Below the pieces are notes generated by a model. That model had not been told where the DNA came from. It was given only the letters and a program-made list of their open reading frames with translations, and made no database searches. Positions 23,216 to 34,782 of a DNA stretch of 64,000 nt are shown piece after piece. The stretch is from assembly GCA_008973525.1 (NCBI GenBank), contig WACJ01000520.1, positions 682,001 to 746,000 on the forward strand, written 5' to 3'. Positions within the stretch are counted from its first letter, which is position 1; every line of letters starts with the position of its first letter. The position numbers and the translations under genes are program-made. The stretch comes from Stenopsyche tienmushanensis (taxonomy: Eukaryota; Arthropoda; Insecta; Trichoptera; Stenopsychidae).

Positions 23216-24604
23216 CTTTGGAATCAGTATTCTCCATAATAATCTCCAAATCCCTTCAAAATCCTCCGTACAAAGTCAATTCCGCTTATTGCATTTCTCT
23301 ACGTAATAATATGTTATGTTATCTGAATATTATGTGGATTTAAACGATATTATCACTCATAGACGGCCCTGCCCGACTTCATGGATCGTCTTAGTATTTA
23401 CATTTTCGAAGCCAAGAAATAGAAGAACTCGAAGACGAGACAATATTAATTCATTCCAATCTACCAGATGTGTCCATACGATGATTTTTTTTCCACAATC
23501 CGAAATTAAATCCATACCTTTATAATAAGAATCCAGAAACTATCCCACTATACCAACACTTGATCTCATCATAGAGATTTATTACTACGCTGTAACACAA
23601 TAACACCGTATCAGATGAAACGAAACCACAACAATATGTTTGTTTGTAAATTCCTATTAAAATTTAACTTAATTCTGGAAAAATTTGCACAGGAAATAAT
23701 ATAAAATCGTCTGAATTTTATCAGTGTTTAGCAAACTTTGCCATTTAAGCATGACAAATGCGTTTTTTCGCTGTTATTTGCCAATTTTTACCATGACGAA
23801 CCGAATGCATTGCGATAATCTAATTGACTTCGTGCGCGTTACTAATTTATGCTACAGTAAGAACCTAGTTCTATTTCAGACCACATCTCTGATGAATATA
23901 ATAATACGTTTTTTAAATATAAATAGAGCTATTTTTCAATTAGGGAATTCGATATTCTAGGAAATACGATCTATTGTGCATCGCAAGCCAGAAATTAATT
24001 GACGGCGAAGCCTTAAGAATGAAAACCCATCTGTATCGAAGCTTAATAAATCCAATCGTTTTTATGACTCCGTTGGAAAATTCTCGATTGTCTGAGCCAA
24101 CAAAGCCACTGGGATTATTTGCAGAAGATATGATGTTTGAATCGTTCGTTTTTTGGATCCTTGGCTTATTTAAATCGCATCGCATTTGCTTTTCAAAGAT
24201 TTCTTTGTTGTCGATTTTAAATCCGTTTTAATTCGCGCATATCGGATATCTTTTGTGTTTCCGCATCGCCAAACCGTGATAAATATTCAGGGCTCGTCAA
24301 TTGCGATGAATATTGGGTTGCATGTAAATCCGCCAATAATTTGGAGCAGCGAGTGATTGCGATTAAGCGTGGATCTGTTCAGATCGTGATTTCCACTTTT
24401 TATTTTAGATTATTGAATATGGATTCTATCCAAATCAAATGTTTTTTCGTAGTTTATAAATCATATATTGTAATGATTTTTTTTATGTTTATCTGTTCGG
24501 CTTTTGTTGATCTAGACATTTTTATGTTTATAACCCTTTAATCGATCATCATATATCGTCCAAATTACGAACAATTGCATATTCAGTACCCAATTAAGAT
24601 AATG
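23216..24604. other. Intronic sequence, no gene seen
   Basis: Overlapping short frames at 23940-24231 on both strands carry no recognisable motif. Otherwise unremarkable. Confidence 0.4.
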
Positions 24605-24745
24605 GTCGAAAGTAGGGAATCCAATCCCGAGCCAAAATTTCGATTTCATTAGATCATTCCGGGATCAGTCCCGGGATCCCGGAACCAGGATTTTCAATAG
24701 TTTAAGAAATTACATTGATAAATTTAATTTCTTAAACTATTGAAA
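24605..24745. mobile_element. hAT-like end with adjacent perfect 21-bp hairpin
   Basis: TAGGGAATCCAATCCCGAG and a nested GTCCCGGGATCCCGG palindrome resemble the hAT-like end at 13347-13440. Directly after it, 24692-24712 and 24725-24745 form a perfect 21-bp inverted repeat (arm TTTCAATAGTTTAAGAAATT plus A) around a 12-base loop. Confidence 0.6.
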
Positions 24746-24858
24746 TAAGTCCATTTGTTTAATATAAAAAATAGCTTGAATGCGAAATAATTTTATTTAT
24801 TTAAAAAAAAAAATACAATTTAAAAATAGATAAATAAAACACTAAAAAATTCAAATAT

Positions 24859-24881
24859 TATATATATATATATATATATAT
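24859..24881. repeat. (TA)n microsatellite
   Basis: Uninterrupted TA dinucleotide run of about 11 units. Confidence 0.95.
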
Positions 24882-25127
24882 GATGACCGTGTAAGCCCCC
24901 ATTTTCATATAACACCATCAAGTGACTGATAAAATTCCTTTCTGCTGAGACGCGGGCTAAAACTCGCAAATTCCCGATTTCCCGACAAATTATTTATTTC
25001 CGTCGCTGCAGATGAATACTTGTATACTATAATACTTTGATGTGATTCGTAATTATATTACGGAGGAATACAAAAATTCTGAATCCCGTATCTATTATAT
25101 TTCATATCGATATTCCCATTATTAGAG

Positions 25128-25228
25128 TCGAGGTGTAGTAAATACATCACCGGTAGGGAAAGGTTACTATAACAATTTGAAAAACATATATGTACTGTAT
25201 GTATATATGTTTACATAGATTAGACAGT
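25128..25228 (+). repeat. Dispersed repeat 'GAGGTG', copy 2
   Basis: Nearly identical to 13113-13210, including ACATCACCGGTAGGGAAAGG and the AT-rich tail. Here it is not flanked by the GC-rich repeat. Confidence 0.85.
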
Positions 25229-26410
25229 TACAAAATCGGCAAAGACTTATCGATACACCTAGTATTCGAATGCATGCATTGGGTTCGTATGCGAACGACT
25301 TTTAATAACTGAAGAGCTTTGATTTAAAAATATTTACAATTGAGTGTGTCAATACTTTTTAAATTACTTAAAAACATTTTAATAAAATTTCGTATTGTAA
25401 AGTCATTCATCACTGTCAATCTTCTTAACTTGTTTCTTTTTCCTAGTTGGTTTTATCTCTCTGTCGCTGAAATTTATTACAATCTTATCGCTTATAAATT
25501 GTATGATGAAAGATTGCTTCAATTTCACGATGCAATTATTTTATATAGATCTTTTAGAACAATAAAAAATATTTCTCCGAATTTTTAACGTCAAATGATT
25601 AGAAATCGTATTTTTTTTATAAAGAACATCGATATGCATTCTAACTCGGTTATAACGAGCACGAAAGTGACTGGCGCATGGCATACACATCGATTTCGTT
25701 CGCATATAATTATTCTACTCTGGACCAATAACAATGATGTAATGCGACGTGAAATATACCAGATTATTCAGCATTTTCTATTTACATCAACTAATTAGAT
25801 ATTTATCTTACTGGAGGAATTGGGATATGCATTCTAAAATCTATTACGATATCCATTATTTCAAGTAAAATCCATGTTTTCCATTTATATAGAATTTTTC
25901 CCTACGTGGACTTTTAAAAGACGACCACCAGTTAACTTCAACGATGTTAAAATTCGGTAATTTTGTCTTTGATAAAACGAAATTCCGAATCTTCATGTGG
26001 CATGCCCTAACAAAATTGTTCGCTATAGCCGTTATCTCATCATAATCATGCTTTTTAGCATGAATTAATTTAAGTGCATATCATTTTTCTTTTGCAATAT
26101 GTTAGATGGAAATAATCTAAACTAAATATATATGAGTACTTGTTGTTATCTGGATGAAATTCATACTCGTTTGCCGATATGATATGCGTGTATATTTTAT
26201 TTATTTTGCTGCACGATGAAGTTGTCCATTTTGAATGATTTTCCTTGTCGGGAGATAAAATTGGCCCACGTCTAGTTCTTCGTCGCTCGCTATCTAGATT
26301 GTAGATAGACGTGTCACGTTAGGGTCGTTTTTGGGTGCGATTGTCCAAAAATGAAAATACGTTCAGCTGGATGAAATATGAGTGTTTTTTCAGATATAAA
26401 CAAAAAGGAA
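25229..26410. other. Intronic and promoter-proximal sequence upstream of exon 1B
   Basis: AT-rich sequence with short motif-less frames. The last few hundred bases must contain the promoter for the alternative first exon at 26526, but no core element could be assigned. Confidence 0.4.
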
Positions 26411-26525
26411 AGTGAATTTAGTTAATAAAATTGGTGTCGAGGATGAGTTCGAAGTGAGGAGTACACGGGGAGAAGTGCGAGGACAGAGAGCGAACGATGT
26501 GGTGCGGGAAGTAGCGGGCGCCGGG

Positions 26526-26844
26526 ATGCAGACGCCGGGGCAGGTGTCCGTGCCGCTGCGCGCTGGCAAGAAGATGCGCAAGCGCCGCGAGCTGGACGCG
26601 CTGGCGCCGGGGGGGCGCCGCCTCTTGGCGGGCTCGAGCGACGAACGCGAAGACGCCTGGCCCTGGGGCGGCAGCGCGGCTGCGCCCCCGAGGCGCGTTC
26701 GCCCCCGTCGCGCCTGCGCCCCCGCGGCCAGAGCCTGCGCGGCGCTACTGCTGGCCGCGTGCGCCACCGCCACGGCCACAGTCGTCTGGCTCTTCATAGA
26801 CGTGCGCGAGCAGATCACTTCTTTGCGCTCCGAAATGGAATTAG
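26526..26844 (+). CDS. EFCAB14-like protein, alternative first coding exon (isoform B)
   Basis: Encodes 106 residues and ends at a GT donor in phase 1, matching the acceptor at 28703. The N-terminus KKMRKRRELDALAPGG (residues 15-30) resembles the start of vertebrate EFCAB14. An Arg/Pro-rich cytoplasmic tail (RRVRPRR) is followed by a membrane segment at about 70-91 (LLLAACATATATVVWLF) and a helical start (REQITSLRSEMEL). Type II topology is predicted from the basic flank. The exon is strongly GC-rich, unlike exon set A. The first ATG in frame is 26526; further upstream the frame opens on GTG. Two tiny upstream ORFs (ATG at about 26442 and 26497) precede it. ATG17 is a possible internal start. 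Confidence 0.75.
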
Positions 26845-27029
26845 GTGATCTTCCTTAACCCTCTGGTTGCTACGGTGTATTTTTATAAACGGAAGTTTGC
26901 TTGCTATCTTGTTTGATCAAGATGCATTAAAATGTTAAACACTGATACCCTGACGCATAGAATTTATTAGTATTTTGGAGTCATCAGTAAGCCAAAAGCG
27001 ATCGTTGTTTGCAGTCCTCGTTAGCTTCA

Positions 27030-28060
27030 CAATCGAAAATATATCGTATTTTAGCACTCTAACACTTCCACGACGTTACATTTGAAACAACCTAATCTTC
27101 CACCATCATTCCAAAAATTTATAATTTTATTTTTATGATTTCATATACGAGGTCTGATCAAAAAATATGGTAAAAGATTTTTTAGAGCCGCAGCTGATGA
27201 AGCTATATCCATTTCATATCATATGTCCGATAGCTTGATCCGCTGAAACAGACCGTGTCAAGTTTGTACGCGTTATAACTAATTAGTCTTCATAGCTGCT
27301 AGAATGAAGTCGTGTTTATCGCGTCTGTCGCAGCAGGAAAATCATGTTTTAGCTTGTATGGAATTAAAGGATCGTCTTCAAGCAGATCGGGACTTCATGG
27401 CCAAAATTGTAACTAGAGATGAAAGTTGAGTTTATGGCTATGACCCTAAGAAGAAAATGCAGAGTTCCCAATGGAAAACGATATAATACGAAGAATAGAC
27501 CAAAAAAATGGACTAATGGCTTCCTTCTTCATTACGACAATCTCTTTAAGTTTTTGGCTGGAAAAAATCTTCGTATATGTCCATATCCATCTTAGTCACC
27601 ACATTTAGTACCATGCGATTTGTCTCTTCCCAAAAATAAAAACCGTACTAAAAGAAAAACATTCTGACACCATTCCTAACATTGAGATGGCCACGAAACA
27701 GCAGCTTTCCGAAAGAAGCCTTCCAAAAATATTTCCAGTCATGGATTCCACTTTGAAATAAGTGCATCTCCAGCTAAGGACAGTATTTTGAAGGAGATGA
27801 ATTCCATTTTTATATAAACCTATTACTTGTTTATAATAAAATTATTCACCATATTTTTTTATCAGACCTCGTAAAATCGACGATATATCGTATTTTAGCA
27901 CTCTAAGGGTTAAAACACCCTCCAATACATACATCCGATATAGATTCATCATCAGGACTTGACTCGTGCTGATGCTCCCACGACGTTACATTTGAAACGA
28001 CCTAATTATCCATCATCGTTCCAAATTTTAAAAATTTATTCTTATGATTTCATATAAAAT
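27030..28060. repeat. Tandemly duplicated intronic segment flanking a mariner element
   Basis: ATATATCGTATTTTAGCACT and CCACGACGTTACATTTGAAA with the downstream AATTT..TTATGATTTCATATA occur before (27040-27146) and after (27884-28060) the mariner. The second copy holds about 50 extra bases in the middle. This is a local duplication, with the mariner sitting at the end of the first copy. Confidence 0.8.
27148..27871 (+). mobile_element. Internally deleted mariner-like element with intact ends
   Basis: Inverted ends CGAGGTCTGATCAAAAAATA (27148) and the complement of TTTTTTTATCAGACCTCG (ending 27871) are flanked by TA target duplications at 27146 and 27872. The interior reads ADRDFMAKIVTRDES then a stop, YGYDPKKK, SSQWK and later SPHLVPCDL, the order of mariner transposase blocks, but with stops and a large deletion. 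At 724 bases it is about half the size of an autonomous copy. Confidence 0.92.
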
Positions 28061-28702
28061 TATACAATACAGATCAAAGAGCAAAAATGCTATTCAATAA
28101 AATCATTTGATCACCATCGGCAAATAAAACAGGCATTGATAATCAAATTTTACAGCAAACTCTTCAAGAGTTTAATGATCCTATATTCCCATTTTTTATT
28201 GCTTTAAAAACAACAAATATTTAAGCAGTAAAGAAATATTAATGATTTTATATGATCGCCATGATAAATTTCATTTTATTAGCAGTTCAATTTATGAAAG
28301 AACATGTTGCTTCCAATTTATAACGGACAATTATGACAATAGTTATTGTAATATCAAATACTGGCATTATGGTCTTGTTAGAGATGTTAAGAAATCCACA
28401 AAGCATTCAAAAGTTATTATTGAACTTAGATATGTATAATAATTTCGTCATCAGCCGATGAATTAGGAAATTTAAATAATTATGATGAAAGTAGCATTGT
28501 ATCATCATATTGACCATTGCTCAATCTTCAAATCAAAAGCTTATAATGAATTCTTTGATAAATAGACAATAGTATCTATTATTTCATTGGCTTTTGGATC
28601 TCTTCTTTAAATCTATGAGAGATCTTTGTTTTTAGCTTTAAAAATACTACGCCCTCTTTTAGAGAATCTTGTACTAAGATTTGTACTAATTTGATCTTTC
28701 AG

Positions 28703-30793
28703 TGTCTATGGGAAGTCAAGGAGTCGGGGACGCCCTGCAGAGATGTCACTCCACGGCTCGTGAGCTTCAACACAATCATACAGAAATGGCAGCTAAACTT
28801 GATAGATTGATTTTGCGTACGGATAATCTAACAGCACAGGTAATACAATTCATCCGAGGGATCTTGTGTTTACCACGCAAACAATTATACAAACGTTCGT
28901 GTTATTTTTTTAGGTTGTTGCGCTTCAGTCAGGTCTAGCCAGCGTCAAACAGCAAGTGGCAAACGCTCCAGAGCTCGTTAAAGTCCCCCAACAATTAGAA
29001 TCACTTGGAACGAGTGTCGCTGAATTTGGTTCTCAAATAAAAGATTTCGATTCTAAAGTTGCTGCTTTCCGTGCTCAATCTCTGACGCTATCTCAAGGAC
29101 AGACGCTTCTACTTCAAAATATAACGCAGTTGAAAGTAAGTGAATCCCTTGTAAATGAATAAAGTTTTTCTTTACGAATAAAAGAAATTAATTTACATGA
29201 TATATTTTAGACTCAAGTAGATCTAATGCAAAATATGAGTGTTTCTTTGGACGGGCAAAGTGACAAGAAAGAACTTGCGCCTCTTATTAAGCAACAATCA
29301 GATCTGCAAGCTACATTGACACAGTTGTCTAGCAATTTTTCATCGATCAACGAAACTCTGGCCATGAAAATAGACTGGGCTACGCAAAACTTCCAAGCTG
29401 ATCATGTAAGTATATAATTTGTCATGTTTAAAAATTGATCATTTTTTCGTCCATTCCAATAATAATATTTTAAAATCGTTATTTTCTCTTTTTTAGCATA
29501 AGGTTTCAGAACTTTTGGAATCGGTGCAAAATAATTCTGCCGTTCTTAGTAGTCTTCAGACAGCCTGGAAACAGAGTAACGACATATTATCACATAATAT
29601 AACGGATCTTTCTCAAAAGGTTAAACATCTACCATTTCTGCGTATAAATAATCAATATTCGTTAAATGTATATTTCATCAAGAACTATTTGCCTTCAGGT
29701 TGCCGATAAGTCTGCTGAAGTACAGAGAGAAATATTGGATCTTAAACGTCTAATAGATCAACTTCAAAAAGCCGAAGCGGAACAGATGACGGATTTGAAC
29801 AATGTCAGGGGTACAAATTCCAATTCGATACCCGCAGACGTTGCCGCCGGTAAAGACGACAGTCCGCCTGTTGATAATTTACAGAAACAATATATATATC
29901 CTTTACCGCTTTCTTCAAAAAAGTTGAACGAAAATAAAAACCTACACGAACGAGATTCAGATAACTTCGAACAACCGAAGGTAATGAATTGATCTTAGAA
30001 TAAGTTAAATAATTTATTTCTGTGCCTAATTTTAATATCTTTATTTTTTTTTAGAATCCTGACACACAGACAAATTTACCACCCTCTATTGGTATGCTAG
30101 ATTTATCTATATTAAAATTGTAATCGTGTATTAAGGAAAACCAGAAAGGATAGCTCTTATTTCAATGAATTAGTAAATATCATAAATTAGCAAAGAAGTT
30201 TAAAAGGATTAATAATCAATATGTTTTCTTTCGATTATATGAGTATGCGATATATAATTTTTTTACATAGTTAGTCCATCAACATCCTTTCAGCTACACT
30301 TTTCCCAGTGATGTTCAATAGCTTCAATAGTCTGTTTATAGTGAGAACTGTCGAGCTCCTCAGAATAGCCATCAACCACCGACTCCACCTCTTTATCGTT
30401 GGCGAATCTTTTGCCAAAGCCATTTTTTGAAGTTTGGAAAAAGAAAATAAACTATGTGATTTAGAGGTTTTCATATCCCCGTCACTTTCCTATGTGGCCT
30501 GTTCGTTCATTTTTTTCTACAATTAAATTTTCTTGTTTTAAACATTGAACTTTACTGAACGTATTCTTAAATCAACAAGGTAGAAATATCCCTTAATGAA
30601 TTAAATAATACATAAAAATTAGCAGATAGTCGATCTTTAAAAACAAAATTCTTTTCTTATATTCCTTAATGTAAGATTATAAAAATATGCTCTTATTAAA
30701 TTTTATACAATTGAGATTACAAAATGATGTTTGTTTTCAGCAACTACTTCTACACCACGGCCGGGCACTGGTAAACCGAGTATTTTAAGTTAA
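28703..30793 (+). CDS. EFCAB14: EFCAB14-like type II membrane coiled-coil protein, shared exons
   Basis: Seven exons with GT-AG boundaries and consistent phases: 28703-28839, 28914-29135, 29211-29405, 29497-29619, 29699-29980, 30055-30091 and 30741-30793 (TAA). With exon 1B the protein is 455 residues, with exon set A 446. After the membrane segment comes a long Gln/Leu/Ser-rich helical region with heptads and several N-glycosylation sequons (NMSV, NFSS, NITDLS). The block ELVKVPQQLESLGTSVAEFG resembles human EFCAB14 (DLI.LP..VE.L..SVASIG). The tail (SNSIPADVAAGKDD, TPRPGTGKPSILS) is polar and probably disordered. The EF-hand pair that gives vertebrate EFCAB14 its name is absent from every exon seen. 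Function is not established. Gene reality is well supported; the family name less so. Confidence 0.68.
30276..30370 (-). mobile_element. Mariner C-terminal fragment in an intron
   Basis: ACACTTTTCCCAGTGATGTT and CTGTTTATAGTGAGAAC.GTCGAGCT also occur at 37955-38018. The minus strand decodes to HYKQTIEAIEHHWEK, the end of a mariner transposase. It lies in the last intron of the EFCAB14-like gene. Confidence 0.75.
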
Positions 30794-32049
30794 AGGAGGA
30801 GTGCATAGACATAGCTCGATTGAGTTTTATGAAGTGAAAACATTTGAACTTTCAGTTTCGTATTATTATTTCATCATACGGTTGAATTAATTTCATTTGT
30901 ACATGGCCATTTAGTATTTATATTTAAAACAATATCAATAATTTCCGCTTACACGGTAGTGTTTTAATTTTCTCCATAAGATGACCAACTATAAAGTACG
31001 TATAATTAAGTTAATTTTTTATACATTATTTATTGATAACGTTACGGAATAAGAATGGTGATGAGTTGATCGAAGCATTACATGGTCAAAAAAAAATAAT
31101 AATTAACAAACTTCTCGACTTTGATTTTGCTTATTAATCGAGCAATTTGTTGTGAAAATAGTTTCATTTACGCAAATACGTATATCAAAACGTGAAGTGT
31201 TCATATTTGAATAAGATTTTTAAAAGCTCATACCGTAAATTTTTTCGTTTGAAGAATACTGATCATGTAATGTGATTTTTCACTGTGATTAAAATTTACT
31301 TACTTTCTTGTTCACTTTCTTAGAGATTTAATTAATGCTTTATTTTACTTATTTTAAAAATTTGACATACATATATGCATATATGTATTTGTTATTGATA
31401 TAGTGTATAAAAATTTGTTGATTTTAACTGAATTATAATGTATCGATAATGTTATGAGTTAGATTTTCCTTATCTAGTATGTAGTATTTAATATGCATAA
31501 ATTCGATTTTTTATAAAAATGACTTTGGAAATCGTTATTTCAATGTTTAAGAATAAATATATGTCACCAAAGAATATTATTTAGTTGTTTAAAATCAAGG
31601 AAGGTCAATTATAAAAGGGTTTTGATTAACTGTATTGTTTTAAATGTATATTTGCAAAAAATCAATCAATAAAACTATCAAATCCTCTTAATTAATCTCA
31701 ATAGATATTAGCGCTTACTAAAAATTATAAGTTTTTCACTTTAAAAAAACTCCAAATTAAGCATAATATTTGAATTATTGAGCTGAATTAAACCAATGCT
31801 CACTTAATTAAGTAGTAGATTTTTTATATTTTTAATTCGTAATCTAAAACCTATATCGTTTGCATTCAAATTATATCCTGATTGTCGTATACATGTTTAA
31901 TTTTAGTAGCTTAAATTAACTTATTCATAGAAAATACTAGATTTTTATTGTTTTAAAGTTTATTACCGTCTATTTTATATAATAAACATTTTGATTTAAT
32001 AAAAAATTAAAACCCAATACCTATATTTATTGTGAAAAAGATTATAATA

Positions 32050-32303
32050 CAGGTATCCCCCGTTATTGCAACCCCGTCGATCAATTATGAAAATGATATT
32101 CAAAATATCATCGAAATTTGAGTGCCGAAAAAATGATTTCTTCTCTTCACAATCAATGCATGTAATAACGCGTTGTCAGAAGAAAATGATTATGATCAAA
32201 TAAGTGCATTAGATTATTTTCTACAATGCAGAGCCAAGTCATTAATAAATATTCGTCTGTTTATCATAACTTTTTGTTTCTGAATTGCAACGGGGGTCGC
32301 CTG
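32050..32303. mobile_element. 254-bp Tigger-type MITE
   Basis: The ends CAGGTATCCCCCGTTATTGC and, inverted, CAGGCGACCCCCGTTGCAAT form imperfect terminal repeats, each next to TA (32048-32049 and 32304-32305). The terminal sequence resembles the classical Tigger end. There is no coding content. Confidence 0.8.
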
Positions 32304-32417
32304 TAAAACCTAAACAACTAGATTATCAAAATATACTGTCAATGTTTCAATGATAAAACGAACTTCCTTCAACGATCATAGATACATTCTATAACCTGTA
32401 TAAAAAATATTCTTTAA

Positions 32418-32483
32418 CTCTAGATCACTAATGATATTTTCGGAGCCGAGAAGTCTGTGAGATTAATGATTAGTGATCTAGCG
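32418..32483. mobile_element. 66-bp element flanked by TTAA, piggyBac-type MITE
   Basis: CTCTAGATCACTAAT and, inverted, CGCTAGATCACTAAT form near-perfect ends, flanked on both sides by TTAA (32414-32417, 32484-32487), the piggyBac target duplication. A related end (TTAACCCTAGATTA on the minus strand, then CATTAGTCTTACAGACT) lies at about 45850-45886. Confidence 0.75.
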
Positions 32484-33657
32484 TTAATATAAATGTTTAT
32501 TTCTCGTTGTATTCAATTTAATTTAGATTCCATGTTGAAGCTAAGATGAATGTGTTAATTTATTATTGTAATAATTTAAGTAGATTAAAATTATTATATT
32601 CCATTAAGGATAAATTGAAATTTTCGAAATATCATATTTTTTTAATACTTAGTTTTGTTGCTATAGGTAAGAAAATCATATCGGGAAAAAAGAGCTTTAA
32701 ATCAAGTCGATAAATGATTGTTGTGTTTCATTTAGCTTCTATTTTTTTGCCCGCCAAGAACAGAAGCAATTAACGCTTCTGTATAGCGGCATAATAATTA
32801 AGCAGGCTTATGATACTAATTTTAAGACGTTATGAAAATAGAAATGTTTCCATCCATATGCATAAATTTTGTAATATTAATCAGTAATTATTTTGTGTGT
32901 AATATAACCGAATTTTAATTATTTATTGTTCATAAAACATTTCATTATTGTTTCGTCGAAGTGGGCGCTCACACAAATAACTTCTAACGAACTAACACAC
33001 GGTTATAAATCGAACAATAATTTTCAGCAATTTATACAAAGCAATTTTTTTGCGTATAAGATAGGCTTTAAATTCGTACGGCTCTAAAACTTAGAAGACT
33101 AATAAGGAATGGATTTACCTTGTGGCCTCGTTAGCTTTTGAATCGTACAACTTCAATAAAACGCGGAACGCGCGTATTAATTCGTAATTTGGATACTATT
33201 TTAGTTCGATAATTGATTGCTCATGTACGCGAATAATGAACATAGTATTATTTTTAAAATTAATCACTCTGGTGAATTAAAATATCCGATTGATTTAAAC
33301 GAAGCAATTGGCCTTTTGTAAAATATTTCATAAAAAAGTACAAAATCACCTATCAGTAAATATGATTTTCATAGGACATCGACCAATCAATACCAGGAAA
33401 TGGCTTATGAAATAGATAAATACGCTCAGAAATCGGAGTATAACTGTGCTTGGATTCCACGCGCATAATTTAAATACTTCAACGTATGCGAGTCCACGTC
33501 AAGTTATACCGTTTTTCTGCGCGTATAATGAATAGTAATTAAGTTTGTTCTATCAATATACCAGTAGTCTTGTACATAATCAACGACATCGTGGAAAAAA
33601 ATACTCTCCATATTTTTTCATGAGAATTGTAATAAGCATAATTCATTTTTATTTCAG

Positions 33658-33710
33658 CCGCGGGAGAATTAGTTATTCCCCGACATAATTTTGCCTACAG
33701 CACTTTATAG
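33658..33710 (+). CDS. Candidate alternative last exon of the EFCAB14-like gene
   Basis: A strong acceptor (TTCATTTTTATTTCAG) precedes 53 bases that continue the phase-1 frame of the exon ending at 30091 and stop at TAG. It would give the tail AAGELVIPRHNFAYSTL. The regular last exon (30741-30793) is also 53 bases. Only phase and splice consensus support it, and a frame this short can stay open by chance. Confidence 0.28.
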
Positions 33711-34316
33711 TTGGAATTTTAACATACATACATTTAGTAATTTTTATTGAAATATTGATCAGTATTGTAAATATATACTTGGTAATTATCGTATTATCGC
33801 CAAATATAGTGTGATAAAATTTAGATTTTTAAAAGAATTGTTCAATATTATACTGAAACATAAATGCCAATATCCAATGAGTGTTTAATTGTTCAAATAC
33901 ATTGTCGTATAAATGCCAAATTATAGTGGTGTGGTCTACGGAATGTTTCACATTTTTATTTCTTATGCATGCGGTCTTAATTTAATAATGTTATTAAAAT
34001 GATTTAACTCAAAGAAGCGACAATGTTTATCCGCGCAGATTGTTCATTTTTGTTTCTTCTCGGAGCGATATTCAAAAGGATGTGGTGATTTTTTGATATT
34101 GAACTATTTGTTTGATAGAAATGTTCAATATAGATCAAACTAAAATGCATGATTATAAATATATTGTATCATTTACTCTATTATGAATATTTTTTTATAA
34201 AACATTTGATTCTCTCATTCTTCATTATTAAACATAAAGTGTGTTTGAGGAAAAAATTATGAAATAAATTTGTCAAAAATTAATATTTTTGTTTTTTTTT
34301 TGAAAACTGCAGCTTA

Positions 34317-34490
34317 ACCCGTTGATTCGCACATGCGGCGGACGCAATCAAATGATCCAGCGAACATACCTGCACATGTTCCGGGCAATGCTCCATAGCG
34401 CTTTATCTACAATGCCGTGCTTTTATTTCTAATAGAATATTATTTATTTAAATTATTATGTACAAAAAAATTAACTCACTAATCAAAGTG
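34317..34490 (+). repeat. Dispersed repeat 'CCGTTGATT', copy
   Basis: AACCCGTTGATT.GCACATG and, further on, AT.GCTTCTATTTCTAAT.GAATATTATT-like blocks match 47930-48180, and the start resembles 7725. The element type is not recognised. Confidence 0.5.
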
Positions 34491-34782
34491 TTAACACATT
34501 ACGTATGACATTCTTGAATCTTTATAATACCCGAATAAGATACTAAGAATACTAAATAAAATATACTAACCAACTACAGAACAACAATAGCCATCACATT
34601 TAATACGTTTCTAAATGGATTTTAAAAATATGAATATGTTCCACTCACCATCTTAAATGTAGCAAATACTTTTAAATATAATTTCATATTTAAAAACCAA
34701 GTTTGATGATTCGTTTGTATTAAATTTATTTTTATTTATTACAGATTAAAATAAATGCGCCAATCGTATCAAATTGATCTCG

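Larger units (their letters stand above)
30794..34782. other. Convergent intergenic region (3' ends of EFCAB14-like gene and GCAT)
   Basis: Very AT-rich, with many AATAAA words (for example near 31553 and 31668) that could end the upstream transcript. GCAT has AATAAA on the minus strand about 55 bases after its stop (TTTATT near 34725). The region contains two small non-autonomous elements (32050-32303 and 32418-32483), a possible alternative last exon (33658-33710) and a dispersed repeat (34317-34490). Confidence 0.5.

Noticed and set aside
26390..26818. Minus-strand Ala/Ser/Arg-rich frame opposite exon 1B.
   Set aside because: Antisense shadow of the GC-rich exon with biased composition.
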